From positions 10,172,401 through 10,236,400 of the forward strand of contig OW204004.1 in assembly GCA_934047225.1 (NCBI GenBank): a stretch of DNA of 64,000 nucleotides, in the 5' to 3' direction. A program made the translations under genes and the position numbers. Within the stretch, counting starts at the first letter, position 1. Every line of letters starts with the position of its first letter. The notes under the pieces are model-generated. The model searched no databases and was not told where the DNA came from. It worked only from the letters and a program-made list of their open reading frames with translations. Below, piece by piece: positions 51,888 through 64,000 of this stretch. The DNA comes from Ypsolopha sequella. Taxonomy: Eukaryota; Arthropoda; Insecta; Lepidoptera; Ypsolophidae.

Positions 51888-52576
51888 TTAGGGTTCCGTA
51901 GTCAACAACAAGGAGCCCTTATAGTTTCGCCATGTCCGCCTGTCTGTCTGTCTGTCTGTCTGTCTGTCCGTGGCTTAGCTTAGAGACTATTAGTACTAGA
52001 AAGCTGTAATTTGGCATGGGTATACGTATTTATCACGTCAATAAAGTGGTACAGTAAAATTTTGAAAAAGATTTTTTTTAGGGTACCTCCCTTACACGTA
52101 AAGTGGGGATGATTGTTTTTTTTCTCGTCTATCCCCTAGTGTGGGGTGTCGTTGGATAGGTAATTTAAAAATATTAGGGGTGAGGGAAGATCATTTTTCG
52201 ATCCAGGGTTCCGTTTGCGAAATATTAAACTTAAAAGTGTTAATTTTTGTTAGAGTCAATGTCCCCCCTTCTGCCGGCGAAACGGTTGTATTTGGAGACG
52301 TAAAAAAAATCACGGCAGTAGTATATATAACGAAATAAAATAAAAAAAACTATCACAGCTAAGTAGGCTTTACAAGTTAACGAGTACAGATCGCGCCAAA
52401 CTTTTTGTCCCCTCTAAACACGGGGCGATTCGCATCAGCAGGAACAAAATGTATGGGCCGTTCTTGGGAAGAGCAACTTCTGAGCGGACTAGAAGTTTGG
52501 CGCGATCTGTATTATTATAGATAATGGTACGCAACCCTTCGTCCGCGAGTCCGACTCGCACTTGGCCGGTTTTTTT
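51888..52576 (+). repeat. Lepidopteran 'gggttccgta...cacttggccgg' element with (GTCT)n
   Basis: Starts 'agggttccgtagtcaacaac', holds a 'gtctgtctgtctgtctgtct' run (51944-51967) and ends 'gcgagtccgactcgcacttg'. 52380-52510 contains a further inverted pair ('agatcgcgccaaactttt'). Confidence 0.75.
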
Positions 52577-53241
52577 TTGTAGCAACAGAAAAAAAGTGCT
52601 CCGATGCTTCACAATGTTTTCTATGTTTTGAACATTTTATAAACTGACGGATCTGTCTTATTTATTTTAATGAGTTCTAACCACGGTTCAGTACCATTTT
52701 AGGTAGCGCTTCAAATAAATAAAACTTTGATAAGAATCTGGTTAAGAGCGGTTATGCAGCCGGATTTTCAAAAACCCGCCTTTTTCTAATTAATCGAATT
52801 AGAACACTTAAATTCAAAATTCACTCAATAGTTATTCAACAAAACCTTATGTTGCGTATGTTGTGTATATTTTGTATGTTGCCATTACAAAGTTTCAATT
52901 GGTTTCTATAAATTAGAATTTCAAAATTTTTAAGCTCTTGTCCTACAGCTAAAAAGTCTTGTCTAAAAAGTCTTGTTCTAAAGCTAAAACCAGCAGTAAT
53001 TTTTTTTTTGATAGCTAAAAAAATTACGTTGTCATTGGCAATCAAATTGAGCTTAACGGCATGTCTTTTGACGCAATCTGACACGATTTCATCCTAAAAG
53101 TGATAAATATTCCTATTGCTAACATCTAACATCGGTAATACCAAGAATTTTTAAAAATTTAAAGGTTTTGTGGTTTGTTATAACTAAATAATTATAGTAG
53201 ATGTTAGTGATTGTTGGCACTTGGTGGAGTTTATAAAACAT
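52577..53241. other. Intergenic DNA, no gene
   Basis: AT-rich; a frame of 82 codons on the minus strand (52836-53084) has no family signature and low complexity. Confidence 0.35.
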
Positions 53242-53464
53242 TGTTTTAAAAAAACACTTGTACTTATCCACATATTACGTACAACTTTATTATGCCCGAC
53301 CGGTTTCGCTGTAAAGCATTTTTTAGGGCTTTTTACACATCCTAACTATTTATTTGTTAGTTAGGATGTGTAAAAAGCCCTAGAAAATGCTTTACAGCGA
53401 AACCGGTCGGGCATAATAAAGTTGTACGTAATATGTGGATAAGTACAAGTGTTTTTTTAAAACA
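53242..53464. mobile_element. Near-perfect palindrome, about 105-bp arms
   Basis: Arms meet at 'cctaactatttatttgttagttagg' (53341-53365) and contain 'cgaccggtttcgctgtaaag'. Only one or two mismatches. A related shorter hairpin sharing 'aaacacttgtac' is at 61203-61336. Confidence 0.85.
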
Positions 53465-54404
53465 AACTAAATAATTACTTAGTTACTTTAAAAATATACT
53501 GATATTTCACTACAGAAGACGTATCTATTGACGAAAATGTTTGAGAAAAAACACTTTTTTGGCAAAATAAATGAAAAGAGACAAACAAAGCTTACCGTAA
53601 TACTACAACCACATAATCGGGATTCGGCAACTGTTCGCGTTGTCGTCAAAGAATTCAAAAGTAAAGATAAGCCCTTACCGTACTATGACAGCACCAAAAT
53701 GTTTCCACCTTTAAATAGGTGACGCTCACACGTTTGGAATCAGTGCCCATTTGAACACAGTGATAGTTGGACGTCTTAAATGCACTTAAAGTTTTGAATT
53801 TTAACGACTTTAGTAGTCTGATCAATTTGCTGACCGTAGGTAGACAGATTGCGTATTCATATTGTGCGCGAGTTGGCATTATTTTAACGCACACATTGAA
53901 AAACAATGCAAAGATTTTAGGTGCCAGGGCTCATCTAAACTTTTGAAATCGTGGCATGTCTGGCCACGTTTACAGCCGCGAGGTTCTCGCCTTGAAAGGG
54001 ACAAAGCTATGTGAGTAAAGCAAAATGCAATAGAGTCCATCTTCTTGACTCGTATAGCTTGGTCCCTTTCATAATCGCGAGAGAATATTCCTACAAACAT
54101 TCGCCCTATGGTCTGGCCGTAAAGTTAGAAGTTCTTGAAATTACTTCTTTTACAAAAGTTTTGTGAAGAGGCACAAATTCCTGTTTTTTCTCGTTGGCCT
54201 TAAACATTTATTGGCGAGGGTTGGGTCGTAAGTAACCTGAAGTAAACTTTGATTTTAGACAAACTTACAGATAGTTTTTCACACTTCGACTAAATTTAGT
54301 TAGGATAGAAGTGGTATTTTAGGTTTTTATTTACTGAGAAAATGTCGACCGCCTCTGTGGTATAAAGGTACGAACTGGAGGTCAAACGTCTGCGTCTGTA
54401 TATA

Positions 54405-54710
54405 AGGTCTTTTCATATGAAATTGTCGTTTTCTATAAAGAATTTGAAGGAAACTCAATTTTCAGTACTAACATTTTTGCACTTTTTACGAATGATAAAT
54501 CCAAATTATGTAATTTCTTGTGTGTACTCGTATGAATAAGACAACATTAAGCTAACAGCTACATTAATTGAATTCTTGAAGAGTGTCAGCTGTAAAAATT
54601 TATTACGAATCTTATCATGCAAATGGATGCCATTTCGGACGAACTGTTTTTGAATTATAATAAAAATATTATAAAAATATACACCGCACATTTTTTTTTA
54701 CTTTCGCATA
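54405..54710 (+). repeat. Interspersed repeat, copy 1
   Basis: Shares 'gaaggaaactcaattttcagta' and 'aatgataaatccaaatt'-type blocks with 59435-59640; its start 'tataaggtcttt' resembles the MITE at 39148. Confidence 0.55.
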
Positions 54711-55097
54711 CTTTTCTGAGTGCCCCATGTGTGTGTTGTTGAATGTATGTGCGAATGTATAAAAAGCGTACTTGAAAAATAATAAAAAAATAAATAAAGA
54801 TAATGAGAATATATAAAAGTTGAAACTAGCTGAAACAAAATCTGAGACTAAAATATTTCAGACTTCTTTCTCAAAAAGCTTTTATGAATTGAAGCTAGAA
54901 AATACAGAATCTAACCTGAAACACACAGGCTGAAATAACGCATGGTACCCCCAAGACTATCGCAGACGACGGGTCCTGGAGAGTGTTGTTTTACTAAAGG
55001 GCTCTTCCTGTATTCCTCAAGGCTAAGAAAACAAGAACCAAGATGATATGTTATTATAATACAATCCATTGTCATTTCTGGTAGACCTATATACAAC

Positions 55098-55260
55098 GTG
55101 TAACAGAAAGGTGTAACCATATTTGAAGAGCTTATTCAGTAAATGGTATAGAACAACTTTTACTACGGAACAAACCCTGTATATCGAAAACAAAATTTAA
55201 CTGTTTCATAGAAAAATGCAATGCCACTCGGCCGAAATGTATGGAAGGGCAGATTTTTTT
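55098..55260 (+). repeat. Partial copy of the 37842-38109 fold-back
   Basis: 'gtgtaacagaaaggtgtaac' onward is nearly identical, cut before the second arm. Confidence 0.7.
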
Positions 55261-55449
55261 CTTGAGATGGAGGTCGCAGGTTCATATTTGTGCTCGCAGT
55301 ATGGTAAAGGGCATTAGCCCCAACACGACGGGGAAAAATTAATCTTCGGTGAAAGGTGTATTGTGGGACGGATTCGTGGAAAAGTAGCAAAAAGTCGGTT
55401 TTTTATTAATATAAAAAGTACTAAGCTATTTCGTCAAAAATATTTTCAA

Positions 55450-55754
55450 GGAGACTTTACAAATACATATATTCTTTTATTAAATAAACAAATATGTATT
55501 TGTAAAGTCTCCTCCGCCATCCATCGCTCCAAGGCATGGTGGCCCTCCTGGTAATTTGCCTGTGAGCTGTCCTCTTACTCTCCCCCGAATTACTTCGAAG
55601 GGGTCTCCAAATTCAGGTGGAAGAGCTGATGCCGGGCACGACTCCACACCATCATACTTGGAGACCCCCTCGAAGTAATTTGGGGGAGAATAAGAGGACA
55701 ACTCACAGGCAAAAAAACAAGAGGCCCATCATGCCTGGGACCGATGGATGGCGG
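55450..55754. repeat. Two adjacent palindromes
   Basis: 55450-55512: 21-base arms 'ggagactttacaaatacata' and complement, apparently the end of a TTAA-type MITE fragment turned back on itself. 55514-55754: arms of about 105 bp with a roughly 30-base loop, GC-richer ('ggtggccctcctgg'). Confidence 0.75.
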
Positions 55755-56112
55755 TATATCAATCCCTAATAGCCGGGCCTTATATGGAACAGACTGGTGA
55801 CGGGCAGCGGCGTCACTGGTGCGAGGGTTCCGGCACCGCGCTCACCAACCCGCCTGCCCAGCGTGTGTGAGTATGGTCAATTCTTCCAGGATGAACGCCG
55901 GTAGTGGCAAAGTCCTGGAAAGGCTTATGTCCAGAAGTGGACGAACTAAGCTGATGGATGGATGGATGGTCTCCAAGTAAGATAGTGGTACCTCCACAGT
56001 CGAGCCCGGCATCAGTTCTACCACCTTGAAGACGTCCAATGCGTTGTACAAATTAAATTAAAAGATATATTAACACAGAATTACATTACAAAAAATACAA
56101 TACCAAACCAAA
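55755..56112. repeat. LTR/LINE-like fragments
   Basis: 'actggtgacgggcagcggcg...gtgcgagggttcc' (55793-55832) resembles 1350-1390 inside the LTR relic. 55905-55970 with 'tgtccagaagtggacgaac' and (tgga)n resembles the RTE 3' end at 37240-37277. Confidence 0.55.
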
Positions 56113-56405
56113 GATTTCAAAAAAGTTTAGATGAGCCCTGGCACCTAAAATCTATTTTATTGTTTTTGAATGTGTTTTGAATGTGAAATGTCACATTTTT
56201 GGCTTTATTCGTATTTATTGAAATGTTAGTGCACTATATACGACGCTATATTGAGACCCCTTTTCTCGTAAAAATTCATTAAGGCGTCCAACTATCACTG
56301 TGTTCAGCTTCAGATGAGCACTGATTCCAAATGTGTGAGCGTCACCCATTTATAGGTGAAAAGATTTTGGTACGCTGTCATACTACGGCAAGAGCCTATC
56401 TGAAA

Positions 56406-57347
56406 TCTTTGTACCAAACAGTATATAATAATAATGTATCAGAGAAGAAAGCACCATTTTAAGAAGCTTTTAGCGAATGCGTCCACAAATATACATTTAC
56501 CCTCTTATTGCATAAAGTTGCGCAGCCAGAAACTGGTCGCCATCCGCTAACTTTCAGAGGTAAATTATTTTTATTTTCCATAGAAACCCTAAATGGTTAA
56601 GTGCAAGTAGTTGTTAGTAACAAAGCTCTGCAACTTTACGAGTATGGGCGTTGTAAAAACCGAAAACCCCTATTAGATTTATTATTTTGTCCGTCTGTGC
56701 GTAGATCTGTCCGCAGCATTAGTGCGTGTTAGGAGATCAGTGTTGAAGAAGTCAAGGGCAAAAGTTAGTTTTTAATTTATTGACTCTCAGCTCAGTTTAT
56801 GGGTATTTAGCAATGTATACGTTTAGAGGAAAGACGATTAAATTTTAAAAACAAAAATCGAAATATTTTTTTGGAAAATATTTTTTGGGTACGATGTATG
56901 ATATGACTCTTGTTCACCATATGAAAAACGTGAATTATTAGTAAATTTTATAGCACCCATCGAAGAATCAAACCATTATCAACTTTTGTGATGATGAAAG
57001 TCAGAGAACATTCTTTACTCTTGCAAGGTTTTCGCTTCCTATATTTAGAGCTTTTCGTTCTAACACTTAAATAGTTAAACTTCTGTATCCGTCTGGACCG
57101 TCTGTGTGTCAGTGGCTATCCCAGGGAGGGAGGGGTCCCTTTAAGGTATCAGGTCCACACTTATAACTCTAACGGTAGAACGGTAGAATAACGGTAAATG
57201 TAAAACTATATTTTAAGACCTATAGTAATTACGCACGTTGCGGCCATCCTTGTTTTTTGACCTAATCCACTAGGGGGTATTCCTAATAATAAGATCATGG
57301 CAATCTAAAACATTAATTAAGCGGAAATTAAGTAAGCGGAATAAACT
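56406..57347. other. Intergenic DNA, no gene
   Basis: No frame, RNA gene or clear repeat. Confidence 0.4.
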
Positions 57348-57500
57348 GAAATGAAATATATTTATTTATATAATGTTGGTATATCAGATACACTTACTGG
57401 TCGGTTTTAATGTAGTATAATTAAATATCCAATATAAATAAATATGTCCAATAGTTTTATTAAATAATAATTTGGGGAAATACACAAGGAAATAATAAAG
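57348..57500 (-). repeat. LINE 3'-end repeat, inverted copy
   Basis: Contains 'gtatatcagatacactta' and 'gtcggttttaat', complements of blocks at 57800-57840 and 62160-62210. Confidence 0.6.
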
Positions 57501-57689
57501 GCTAGGTTTACTTAAATTTAATAAAAAGTGCTGCATTTGGCCCCGCGCCCCAGCATCACTAGCATTGCAAGTCGAAAAATAAATAAAGATAAATTCTTTA
57601 CAATACATTTATTTATTTTTCAAAAAAGTTCGTATCTCCACGTAGGTCTTAAACTTCTTTGCAAGATACTTTTATAAAATTCTTGGTAT

Positions 57690-57842
57690 TTTTTTTTACT
57701 AAAGTACAATGACAACCACAAGCTCTATTTTTTTTTTGTGTATTTCCCTTATAATTATTTACTATAAAAAACTATAATACATACATTATTTAATTATATT
57801 ACATTAACACAGACAGTAATAAGTGTATCTGATATACCTACA
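57690..57842 (+). repeat. LINE 3'-end repeat
   Basis: 'gtgtatttcccttataat' and 'aataagtgtatctgatatac' shared with 62088-62210. Abuts the fold-back at 57847. Confidence 0.65.
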
Positions 57843-57846
57843 TATT

Positions 57847-58384
57847 CAGGGTGTAATCGTTAAGTGTGACCAGGCGATTATTCCGTAACTATTACAGATA
57901 TCAAAAAATTTCAAACTGATATCGAAAGGACGTTACCTAATCAGTAAAATGACATCAATAACTTTTTGAAAATCGAATGATAAGTATCCAAAATTTTGAC
58001 AATAAACATTCCGATACATTCAGTATTAATGCGATATTGAAACAAGGTTTATTACTAATTTGAAGTGGTAACATAATTAATTTACACGTGTATCTACTTG
58101 AAAATCATTATTATCAAATCATACGTAATCATAAAATGAGATTAAGGTAAAATGAGTACTAGACCACTTAAAATAAGGAAACTAAAACCTTTCTACTAAT
58201 CTCAAACTAAATGTATGGGAATGTTTAATTTCAAAATATTGGATACTTCTCGTTTGATTTTCAAAAAGTTATTGATGTCATTTTACTGATTACGTGACGT
58301 ACTTTCGATATCAGTTTAAAAAAAATTTATATCTGTAATAGTTAAGGAATAATCGCCTGGTCACACTTAACGATTACAGCCTGT
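57847..58384. mobile_element. Fold-back MITE with CAGGSTGTAATCG ends
   Basis: 538 bp; arms of about 140 bp (57847-57985, 58237-58384) are complements with some mismatches ('gtgtgaccaggcgattattcc' and complement). Confidence 0.8.
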
Positions 58385-59434
58385 ATATAAATATGTTTCA
58401 TTTAATTTCAAATAGAGTGTAATCAATTCACATTTACATATATGTTCATATTGTTGCATATCAAGTTTATTTAATACGTTTTATTCAAATAAGTTTAAGC
58501 AAGACTAAATTTCTGTCCAAATAACACTCAAAGGAGTAGAAAAACAGAGCTCGTCATAGTTTAAGGCGCTCTTGTCCCAAAATCAGTAATTTCAAAGTCA
58601 AATAGAACTTTCAAATACCATCTAAAACTTCCAAAAAAAAATACGCAATATAGTTCGAACCTTTATCTAGGTCTTCCACGCATGTGTTACACGATCAGAT
58701 AAATTTTGCTCTATAGAAATAATTCACAAACATAGCATGTAATAAGACCTTTCAAATCATGCCATTTCCATAATTCCACTCTTTTATTAACGAAACATAT
58801 CTGGTAATATTGCTCTTCAAATTTTCTAGGTCGACCACGTAAGTGGGTTTTAATAAACATATTCCTTATTTTTAAACAATTTAAAAACCGATAAAAACAA
58901 CGAAAAAGTACAAAAGTGTGGTTATTTTCTTTACTCCTTACACGTAAAGAAAAAGACAGAGAGTCACTCTTCTGGGATATGCACAAAGAAAACAGCTAAA
59001 AAATGCAATACAACCGCAATGCTATTCTTGAACAGTGTGTGTAAGTTTTGATATAAAATTTCAATGTTAAAACCTTTTGGCGCGACTGTACTAGTCAAGT
59101 AGCAACTTTACTCCAATGTCTAGTCGTAAGGGGACATTAAAACTAAAACTTTCCTACTATTTGTTGAACTTCCATAGCTTAGCTCTCTGTTTAACTTTTT
59201 AAGTTAATAATCGCTTGTTTGAGTAACGACTGCTTTCAAGTCCATTTAAACGAGTTTTATTAACTATATGTTTACCCTGGTAGTAGATAGATAAGCTTCT
59301 ACAATATTTTCAATATTTAATTTCAAACAGTAGGAATACAGAATATTTCGAGAAGTAATTTGCTTCTATTTCAAGAACATCAAGAATCGATTAAAATCTA
59401 CAATTTTTATTTTATCATATTGTTAGGTGCAAAC
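58385..59434. other. Intergenic DNA, no gene
   Basis: A 91-codon minus-strand frame (58711-58986) has no recognisable motif and I do not call it a gene. Confidence 0.4.
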
Positions 59435-59900
59435 CTATGAAATGTTCGTTTTGAATGGAGAATTTGAAGAAAACTCAATTTCAGTACAAACATTTTTTAA
59501 TTTTTTATAGGAATGACAAATCCAAATTTTATATTTATTTTTGTGTTTGAACGAGACAGCATAAAGCTAATAGCAACATAAATTAAATTTTTGAAAGGGA
59601 AATTATTAATCGGGCGAATAAAAATATAATTAGCGAGTGTCCGAAATAAATACCAAAGCGTGCGAATAAAAACACTGAGTGGGCGAATTCAAAGTATGAA
59701 ATCGAAAATATTTCACTAAAAGTCAAAAAATAGATGCAACGACGAGCAAAGCGAGGAGGAGCGTGATAGGTTTAGATGTAAGATAATATAAGGAGCCGAG
59801 CAAGCCGAAGCGGAGTGAGGCGACGCGACGTACTGAATATTTTAGTACGCTATTTTCAGTATTTTTGATACCTTAAATTTGAATTTATATTCACTCGTTT
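59435..59900 (+). repeat. Interspersed repeat copy 2 plus 'ggagccgagc' repeat
   Basis: 59435-59640 matches 54405-54600 in blocks; 59740-59895 shares 'attttagtacgctattttcagtatttttga' type sequence (here described in pieces) with 16430-16490. Confidence 0.5.
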
Positions 59901-60039
59901 CAATACTACAATTTTTGAAAAGCTATTGAATAACGAGAATAATGAATCCATGAATATGTAAGAATATTTCGACAATTTCTAAGGTTCTAAATCCGTGGTT
60001 TTATCCAATAACTCACATGCTGAATGGCGTAAACTGAAA

Positions 60040-60121
60040 TACAACTACTATTATTTAGTTTGCTTTCTTGTACCCACATAAATAAACTATGTTATTTGAT
60101 TTGATTTGATTTGATTTGATG
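60040..60121 (+). repeat. LINE 3' end with (TTGAT)n tail
   Basis: 'cacataaataaactatg' followed by 'ttgatttgatttgatttgat', a typical 3' tail. Confidence 0.55.
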
Positions 60122-60351
60122 GGCCAAGCGCACCCTGGACAGATAAACAAAGATGCAACTGACAAATATTTTACTTCAACTGGTGGTAGGCTTTAGTCGT
60201 GGCACCACCACCATGCCGCCAAGTGACTCTTTGCTTCTCAGTGTGACGTTATAGAAGCCGTATTGGGAGAACCAGCCTAGGTCACATTGACGGTTCTCAC
60301 CAGGCAAGGCCAAGGGTAACCCCATTTTGAATTAACAAAAAAATATAAAAT
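60122..60351. other. Short non-coding segment
   Basis: No feature identified. Confidence 0.3.
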
Positions 60352-60761
60352 ACCGGTCAAGTGCAAGCCAGACTTGTGTACCTAGGGTTCCGTAATTCAG
60401 TATCGTGGATGAAAAATTTAATTTTGCCGTTTTGTTTTCGTGAATTTCTCGACAGCTATATTTTTTCTGTAATTTTTACGTAAGCATTATCTTTTTCTTA
60501 TTTTTCCGTACACCAGTTTTGGAGATAAGGCGACATACATTTTTTGTGGTTTTTCGAGGAGAAAATTAGCTAAACTATATATTTTACAATCAGATATTTA
60601 ATATCTACAATTGGTATCCATATTGTATTTTTTTTAATATTTTTTATTTATTTTACTTTATTTTTTATATATCTCATTTTTGTTCAAATCACTATGGTTT
60701 TCCTGTAATAGACAAGTTATGGATTATACATTTTTTTCATATTTTTGGATCCACCAGCAGC

Positions 60762-60929
60762 ACTGGCAGCATAGTGTTTAATCGCGCGCGACGCCACTAG
60801 TTGAATGAATCACAAGTGCAAGGAGCGTGACGTACTATTTAATCGCAAAAACATCGTGTCACGCTCCTCGCACTTGTGATTCAACTAAGTGGCGTCGCTC
60901 GCGATTAAACACTATGCTACCGGGCCAGC
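60762..60929. mobile_element. Palindromic MITE, intact copy
   Basis: Arms of about 75 bp ('gcatagtgtttaatcgcgcg' and '...gcgattaaacactatgc'), centre 'gcaaaaacatcgtgt'. Same family as 40945-41490. Confidence 0.85.
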
Positions 60930-61202
60930 TTCGGATATAAGGAGGAGGACATAAATTATATTGTGGTTTTTCAAAGATTTCTCTAAATCAGTGCCAGTAA
61001 ATAATAGTAGTTAAAATATTAATATTTGATAAAATCAAAAATTTGATACCCATATTTAGTTTTTAGGATTTTTTTCCTCTTTTTTTAAAGGAAATATTTT
61101 GAAAAAAATTTTTTTACGCCGTATTATTTGTGCAAATGAATGCTATTTTTTTTATAAAACTTATACTTGCGATTGTCGGCACTTGGTGAAACTTGAAACA
61201 CA

Positions 61203-61336
61203 TCTTGAATTAAAACACTTGTACTGTAGTTTCACTTTATTTTTGTTAATAAAGGTTAAATAAACCGGTTAAATAACCGGTTGGGAGTTAACAAAAATAA
61301 AGTGAAACTACAGTACAAGTGTTTTAATTCAAGAAA
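61203..61336. repeat. Hairpin, 46-base arms
   Basis: 'cttgaattaaaacacttgta' at 61203 pairs with 'tacaagtgttttaattcaag' ending at 61336; the loop contains 'aaccggttaaataaccggtt'. Confidence 0.85.
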
Positions 61337-61559
61337 TGCTATTTTTGTGTCAAATTTCAAGTCTTCGTCTTTAACGGTGCTAAAGTTATGAGGCTGTGAT
61401 ATACGGACGGATGGACGGAAAACGGAGTCTCACTATAAAGGTTACTTTTGTATCTTTTAGATACTAAGGAACCCAAAAAATAGCACTCCATCCAAGTATG
61501 CCAACCATAATTTTATTTAATTTTAAGTTTTCATATGTATTTATATATATGTAGAGAGA

Positions 61560-61835
61560 ATGAATGAAATTAGAGTGACAAAATAGATTTATGGTGCGCA
61601 AGTGGAAGGTACAGCTCGACCAGGCCGCTCTAGAAGGACGTATGCTGACCAAATTGATGACATACTGCAGAAGTACAACGTCAAAAGTACCCGGAATAGA
61701 AGAGCTTGAATGACTAGATTGATGGATGTGGAAGAGGCGAAAGAGGTGTGTCAGGACCGTGGCAGATAGAAATCTGTAGTCTCTGCCTACCCTTCTGGGA
61801 GACAGGCGTGATTATATGTACGTATATTAATGTTT
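61560..61835 (+). pseudogene. LINE C-terminal fragment, plus copy
   Basis: Codons around 61585-61770 resemble the 44486-44725 gene ('RPLEGRMLTKL', 'STRNRRA', 'MDVEEAKEVCQDRGR'), with a frame change or stop after 'EEL'. The 3' UTR ends 'gacaggcgtgattatatgta'. Dead. Confidence 0.65.
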
Positions 61836-62079
61836 AGTTCATATCCTTTTTGATTAGAATTTGAAGTACGTTTATATATTTATTTAAATACGAATATTAT
61901 AGATAATGTTAACATAGATACTAGTACTATTCTACCTATACCATAGACGAATACAGCCTACAGACTCCTCATAACAGGCAACCGATTTCTGTCAACACAT
62001 CTGACTGAACCAGCAGATACAATTCGCCACTCCAAAATTATATTAGTATATTTTTTTATGAAATTGAAGTACACCTAAC
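61836..62079. other. Spacer, no feature
   Basis: Nothing recognised. Confidence 0.3.
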
Positions 62080-62240
62080 CTTTATTTCCTTGTGTATTTC
62101 CCCATAATATGATTTATTATATAAAACTATCACCTGTAGACATAGATTATATAATTATAATATATTAAATTAAAACCGACCTGTGATAAGTGTATCTGAT
62201 ATACCTACATGACATAAATAAACATATTTCAATTTCAATT
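62080..62240 (+). repeat. LINE 3'-end repeat with (ATTTCA)n tail
   Basis: Third copy of the 57690 family, complete to 'ataaataaacatatttcaat' and a short tail. Confidence 0.65.
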
Positions 62241-64000
62241 TCAAGTTTGACGATAAAACTTATTGGAATTAATTAATTTCAATTTGAAATTGCTAAGTTC
62301 AAGTCATTTTAATTCAATCTTGTTAAAATTTATTTGACTTTTTAATGTTTGAAGAGATTAATTGTTTACTTAATCTTCTTAGAGGATTGTTGAAATTAAA
62401 ATTGCTTAAATTCGGATTTTCTTTTCAGTCTCTCTTTTGACGGCGGACGCTGTTTTTCTAAGAGATTGAATTCTTTTAGAAAATAAATAAGCTGAATAAA
62501 CGGGGCTTTAAAAAAGCACCTAATGTATTTTTTAAAGGCTTAGGTGGATTAGTTAATTAACATATAACTAATATACCTACATACATAAGGGCTGAAGCTG
62601 AAGCGTGTTGTGTAAGCGGACCGACCGCGATCACCACCCAGCTATGGTTGCGAGATGCTTACCTATTGCTACTATAATTTAATATAAGTACCGAACTCCG
62701 CAATCACTGATAAACCCTATGGGTTTTTGTTGATTGTGCATTTTTGTAACTAGGTTAAGATTTTTGAAATTAAAGAAAATACTTTAAAAAAAAAAACATA
62801 TATGTAACAAGTGTAAAAAAAGATTCGACTGATGACGGCCCCATACCGTGGCCGAAACCTATTCTTATTGTTTTACTATTAATAAATAAAGTCAATAAAT
62901 AAATAAAGCTTAAAAACGCTTAATATATTTATCAACAAGTGTACAAAAGACAATATTTCCTATGCCGTAGTTAACCATTCTAATTTCACAAATCGCGATC
63001 GCGCTTCCTATAAAGACGTCAACTGTTATAGAAATTGATAACTAAACTAAATATAAAATTTCTCAGTGTATTTGACGGTGGATAGTTTCAGGAAAGTTTA
63101 TAGTTTAGTTATTTAAAGATTCCGCTTGAGGTTTATATGAATAATGTTTGTATCTTCTCAAAAACACATTTACGTACAACATAATATATACAAAGGACCT
63201 ACCGTATATTTTCATCAGAGAACAAGTTTCCTAAGGCGCTCTCTCAACCTGAATATTTTTGTTACAAAAATGTTTTTACCAAAACACATTTGTTAACTTA
63301 CCCGCCGCCTGTGTAACACACACTCATCACTGAATTTGACGTAAGACTACTGAGTGACCCTTAATGTAGGGTGACCATAAATATGCTAATACGTACAAGA
63401 AATATAAAATAAAGACAAAGTAAACAATTAATAACGTAGTTTTAGGTTGTGTTCAATATCAGGATTATTTTATACAGATTAACCATTATGATTTTTTAAA
63501 GAATTGTCGGCTATGACGTCACTTGAGAATTTTAGACATTATACTGATTGTGATGTGTGATTGCTCATAAAAAAGTGGTATGGTTGTGCCTGTCTAATCA
63601 TCTGTCAAATCAGTCGGCAGCAATTTTTTATAAATTTATCTTGGTTGCAAAGGACACATTTCTAAACAGCCATTTCTCAAGTCACGTCACACGTAGACAA
63701 ATGGAAGATGTAGCTCTTTCGTAAAAATATTCATCATCATGAGGTTGTTTAGACCACAAGTTCTAAAATACGGCTTATTAAACCTAAATCTCGAAAAACC
63801 CTGTTGTTTGTAATATTTTCTTTTTGTTTCTGTTTTTCTGTAAACATGTGCAATAGATGTATATTCAGATTTTTGTACTTAATCCGTCAACTTATATAAG
63901 GTACGATCGTACCGCGAGTCTATTTTATTCAATTGTCATTTCAAATCAATAAGTCTACGGGTTAAGATATTAGGTGCTACTTATGTTGCATGCTAAATAA
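62241..64000. other. Intergenic DNA, no gene
   Basis: 62820-62925 ('actgatgacggccccatacc', 'gtggccgaaacc', then 'aataaataaag' runs) looks like another LINE 3' end. The rest to 64000 has no credible frame. Confidence 0.4.

Larger units (their letters stand above)
53655..56405. mobile_element. Fold-back element, about 2.75 kb, with nested repeats
   Basis: 53655-53945 and 56113-56405 are diverged complements (for example 'ggtgacgctcacac' and 'gtgtgagcgtcaccc'; 'gtgccagggctcatctaaac' and complement). The 2.1-kb middle holds nested elements described separately, and no transposase. Confidence 0.6.
60352..61475 (+). repeat. Lepidopteran 'gggttccgta' element with two nested palindromes
   Basis: Starts 'accggtcaagtgcaagccag' and ends near 'tactaaggaaccc', like 13905-14395 but lengthened by insertions at 60762-60929 and 61165-61336. 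Confidence 0.7.

Noticed and set aside
58711..58986. 91-codon minus-strand frame as a host gene
   Set aside because: No motif, no splice context and typical AT-rich composition.

Overview
The window reads as nuclear DNA of an insect, most likely a moth or butterfly. It is AT-rich, carries no recognisable host gene, and is packed with interspersed repeats. These include the widespread lepidopteran elements that start near 'gggttccgta' and end in a 'gtccgactcgcacttggccgg' tail, SINE/LINE 3' ends, hAT and TTAA-flanked MITEs and many fold-back elements. The Lepidoptera call rests on recognising those repeat families, not on a database search.

The centrepiece is a complete Polinton/Maverick (adintovirus-like) element at 19727-36595 (16,869 bp). 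It is bounded by a perfect 6-bp target duplication (TACATG at 19721-19726 and 36596-36601) and by terminal inverted repeats of about 139 bp that are themselves imperfect palindromes. Its rightward cluster (19995-26834) encodes a packaging ATPase, a virion-core-type protein, a small protein with a fibre-like motif, a DDE integrase with a chromodomain, a phospholipase A2-domain virion protein, an adenain-type cysteine protease, a penton-like minor capsid protein, a previously easy-to-miss 47-residue basic protein, the double-jelly-roll major capsid protein and an uncharacterised 160-residue protein. The leftward cluster encodes a protein-primed family B DNA polymerase of 1171 residues and two spliced accessory genes. 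The start codon of one accessory gene appears to be assembled across an intron. No core gene carries a visible frameshift or stop. The right 3.5 kb of the element is non-coding and holds tandem repeats, decayed polB-like pieces and an exact 66-bp polB-derived insert.

The element landed in the ORF1-like relic of a non-LTR retrotransposon: the reading frame of that relic runs up to the left target duplication (19449-19726) and resumes in frame after the right one (36602 onward).

Left of the Polinton lie a leftward LTR-retrotransposon relic (1-1978), a giant inverted repeat (arms 3119-5063 and 5289-7233) with two copies of a Cys-rich CXC-domain gene fragment (one with a nonsense codon), fold-back and SINE-like elements, and a Jockey-like reverse transcriptase remnant (15059-15870). 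Right of it lie an RTE-like 3' end with its own target duplication, three hAT-type elements with target duplications, several TTAA-flanked MITEs (one nested precisely inside a palindromic MITE), a broken LINE reverse transcriptase (48004-48860), a fold-back of about 2.75 kb, and further LINE 3' ends. Positions come from reading the sequence; edges of diverged repeats are approximate.
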